Assembly: GCA_936943315.1 (NCBI GenBank)
Contig: CAKZJM010000034.1
Location: 1-8,066, forward strand
Reading direction: 5' to 3'
DNA from: an uncultured Methylophilus sp.
GTDB taxonomy: Bacteria; Pseudomonadota; Gammaproteobacteria; Burkholderiales; Methylophilaceae
DNA: 8,066 nucleotides
Shown: positions 6,653 through 8,066 of the stretch, piece after piece
How positions within the stretch are numbered: the stretch's first letter is position 1
How the letters are laid out: every line of letters begins with the position of its first letter
Notes under the pieces: generated by a model
Databases searched by the model: none
What the model was told of the DNA's origin: nothing
The model's input: the letters and a program-made list of their open reading frames with translations, nothing else
Program-made: the position numbers and the translations under genes

Positions 6653-7708
6653 ATGACCATACATCCTGATGCAATTTATGCGATATTAGCTGCCATTCTT
6701 TTTGGCTTGGCAACCCCCGTCGCCAAGCTTTTGATTAGTGATGTTTCACCACAAATGCTCGCCGGTTTATTGTATGCAGGTAGTGGACTTGGCCTTTTTC
6801 TGCTGTATGGCTTCACTCGATTATTTCAACGCGATAATCATGAGCGCCTGCCTATCCAGGCACCGGATTTACCATGGTTATTAGGTGCAATAGTATGTGG
6901 AGGTGTGCTTGGACCAGTCTTACTTATGCAAGGATTGCTATCCACACCTGCTTCGATGGCGTCACTATTACTCAATCTTGAAAGCGTCCTGACTGCACTA
7001 CTAGCCTGGTTCATATTCAAGGAGCATTTTGATCGTCGTATCTTGATTGGGATGGCCAGTATTGTATGTGGCAGCTTGTTGTTATCATGGCCTAAGCATT
7101 TGAATACTGCTTTTCCTTGGGGTGCGGTGGCGATCGCAGGAGCCTGTGCGTGTTGGGCAATTGACAACAATCTCACGAGAAAAATATCGGCCAATGATGC
7201 TCTACAAATTGCTTGTATCAAAGGTTTGGTAGCTGGTTTTGTGAATCTGGCAATCGCATTAAGCCTTGGTAAAGCATTGCCTGATTTTTCTGCGGGAGTA
7301 AGTGCGGCTATTATCGGCTTCTTGGGTTACGGAGTCAGCCTGGTATTGTTTGTCATTTCTTTGCGCCACATTGGTACGGCCAGGACAGGAGCATATTTTT
7401 CTGCTGCTCCCTTTGCTGGCGTAATCTGTTCTTTTCTATTACTACATGAGCAGCCAGATGGCTTGTTCTGGGCAGCAATGGTCTTGATGATCATCGGTGT
7501 ATGGCTTCATTTAACCGAACATCATGCTCACCTACATTATCACAGGGAATTACGTCATCAACATATTCACTCTCATGACGAACACCATCAACATACACAT
7601 GATTTTGATTGGGATGGATCGGAGCCTCATGTGCACCCGCATGAACATATGGCATTAAGTCACAGTCACCAGCATTTCCCTGATTTGCATCACCAACATA
7701 AGCATTAA
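6653..7708 (+). CDS. DMT superfamily (EamA) permease with a histidine-rich C-terminal tail
   Basis: This is an inner-membrane protein of the drug/metabolite transporter superfamily, with 351 residues. Two EamA repeats of about five TM helices each span roughly 5-145 and 150-283. Typical segments are AILAAILFGLATPVAKLL at the N-terminus, SMASLLLNLESVLTALLAW before a FKEHFDRR loop, and GTARTGAYFSAAPFAGVICS in the second half. From residue 286 to the end the chain is soluble and extremely His-rich: 25 of 66 residues are His, mostly in HxH and HH steps, interrupted by DWDGSEP (319-325). I recall this tail style in a subgroup of proteobacterial DMT permeases near metal genes; binding of Ni, Zn or Co is inference. 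The substrate is unknown. The start is the first ATG after an in-frame stop at 6647. The upstream ribosome binding site is poor (only GAG at 6635-6637), so expression may be low or coupled to flgB, which ends 39 bases before. Confidence 0.88.
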   Translation: MTIHPDAIYAILAAILFGLATPVAKLLISDVSPQMLAGLLYAGSGLGLFLLYGFTRLFQRDNHERLPIQAPDLPWLLGAIVCGGVLGPVLLMQGLLSTPASMASLLLNLESVLTALLAWFIFKEHFDRRILIGMASIVCGSLLLSWPKHLNTAFPWGAVAIAGACACWAIDNNLTRKISANDALQIACIKGLVAGFVNLAIALSLGKALPDFSAGVSAAIIGFLGYGVSLVLFVISLRHIGTARTGAYFSAAPFAGVICSFLLLHEQPDGLFWAAMVLMIIGVWLHLTEHHAHLHYHRELRHQHIHSHDEHHQHTHDFDWDGSEPHVHPHEHMALSHSHQHFPDLHHQHKH

Positions 7709-8066
7709 TTTTTGTGGGATATACCCTTCCCAAGACCAAGTTATGCTCATGTCACTCGGCCAGCTTATGGTTTCATTTCCGTCTCGTGGCAATTTTATGC
7801 TTCTCTCAAGCGAGTGATAATTATCTCAATTAAGTTTGAATGAGCCTTTTCTAAAATATTATCGTAAGATGTATGGTGAGAACCCTAAAAAACATTAGAT
7901 CGTCAAAAATTTGAAGAATATAATAATTCTCATAATTTTACTCGCTGATCCAGTTGTATTTTTGATCCGCACGCTTATTGATTCACTAGATCTAGCGCTA
8001 TCAAAAGTCAAAAATCGTGTTTTGGTTTTCCTACAAATTACATATTTATGCCTTTTGCCTTTACTC
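7709..8066. other. AT-rich 3' stretch without a recognisable gene
   Basis: After the permease stop I see no credible coding region on either strand. The longest ATG-initiated candidate I checked is a 24-codon frame at 7743-7817 without a ribosome binding site. GC is about 32% over 7861-8066 by hand count, clearly lower than the genes. It contains short palindromes (GATAATTATC at 7816-7825; CTAGATCTAG at 7986-7995 overlapping TAGCGCTA at 7993-8000), a weak 5-base-pair hairpin at 7715-7732 and no strong terminator. It is probably the intergenic or upstream region of a gene beyond the window. Confidence 0.5.

Noticed and set aside
7715..7732. TGGGA/TCCCA hairpin after the permease as a terminator
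   Set aside because: Only 5 base pairs with an 8-base loop, and no T-run after it.
7743..7817. 24-codon frame after the permease as a small protein
   Set aside because: Very short, no ribosome binding site, no recognisable hydrophobic or charged pattern.
7752..7817. TCACTCG ... CGAGTGA inverted repeat as element ends
   Set aside because: Only 7 bases, 52 apart, with nothing between that resembles an element; expected by chance.
1..8066. Insertion sequences, CRISPR arrays, tRNA or rRNA genes
   Set aside because: No transposase-like product, no regularly spaced repeats and no cloverleaf or rRNA-like sequence was found by reading.

Overview
The window (8,066 bases, every recognised gene on the + strand) reads as the 3' part of a proteobacterial heavy-metal efflux cluster. 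All the main genes have their best family matches in Gram-negative bacteria: an RND tripartite pump with periplasmic adaptor, a flagellar rod protein and a P1B-type ATPase. Moderate GC in the genes (about 45-50% where I counted sample lines) and the style of the FlgB and DMT-permease sequences suggest a beta- or gammaproteobacterium, perhaps a methylotroph of the Methylophilaceae type. That placement is a low-confidence inference.

Layout: (1) From the left edge to 694, the C-terminal part of a CzcB/CusB-type adaptor, cut by the window edge. (2) 704-3793, a complete inner-membrane RND metal pump of the CzcA/CusA (HME) family, translationally coupled to the adaptor. (3) A gap with a hairpin at 3822-3850, then a P1B-2 ATPase of the CadA/ZntA type (Zn/Cd/Pb), probably starting at the GTG at 3891. 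(4) A lone, full-length flgB (flagellar rod protein) starting at TTG 6173 behind a strong ribosome binding site, without flgC or other flagellar genes beside it. (5) A DMT/EamA-family permease (6653-7708) ending in a very histidine-rich tail. (6) An AT-rich 3' stretch, 7709-8066, with no convincing gene.

How they may work together: the P-type ATPase would move divalent cations from cytoplasm to periplasm, and the RND pump with its adaptor (and an outer-membrane channel presumably encoded upstream) would remove them from the periplasm across the outer membrane. The His-tailed permease plausibly adds a third metal-linked membrane protein. No metal-sensing regulator (MerR, ArsR, CzcRS type) lies in the window.

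The points most worth a second look are the isolated flgB inside a metal-resistance block, the His-rich tail on a DMT permease, and the RND pump's mixed signature: CusA-like spacing and a single acidic residue in TM4, but none of the CusA copper-binding methionines. I found no clear evidence of a wholly new system.
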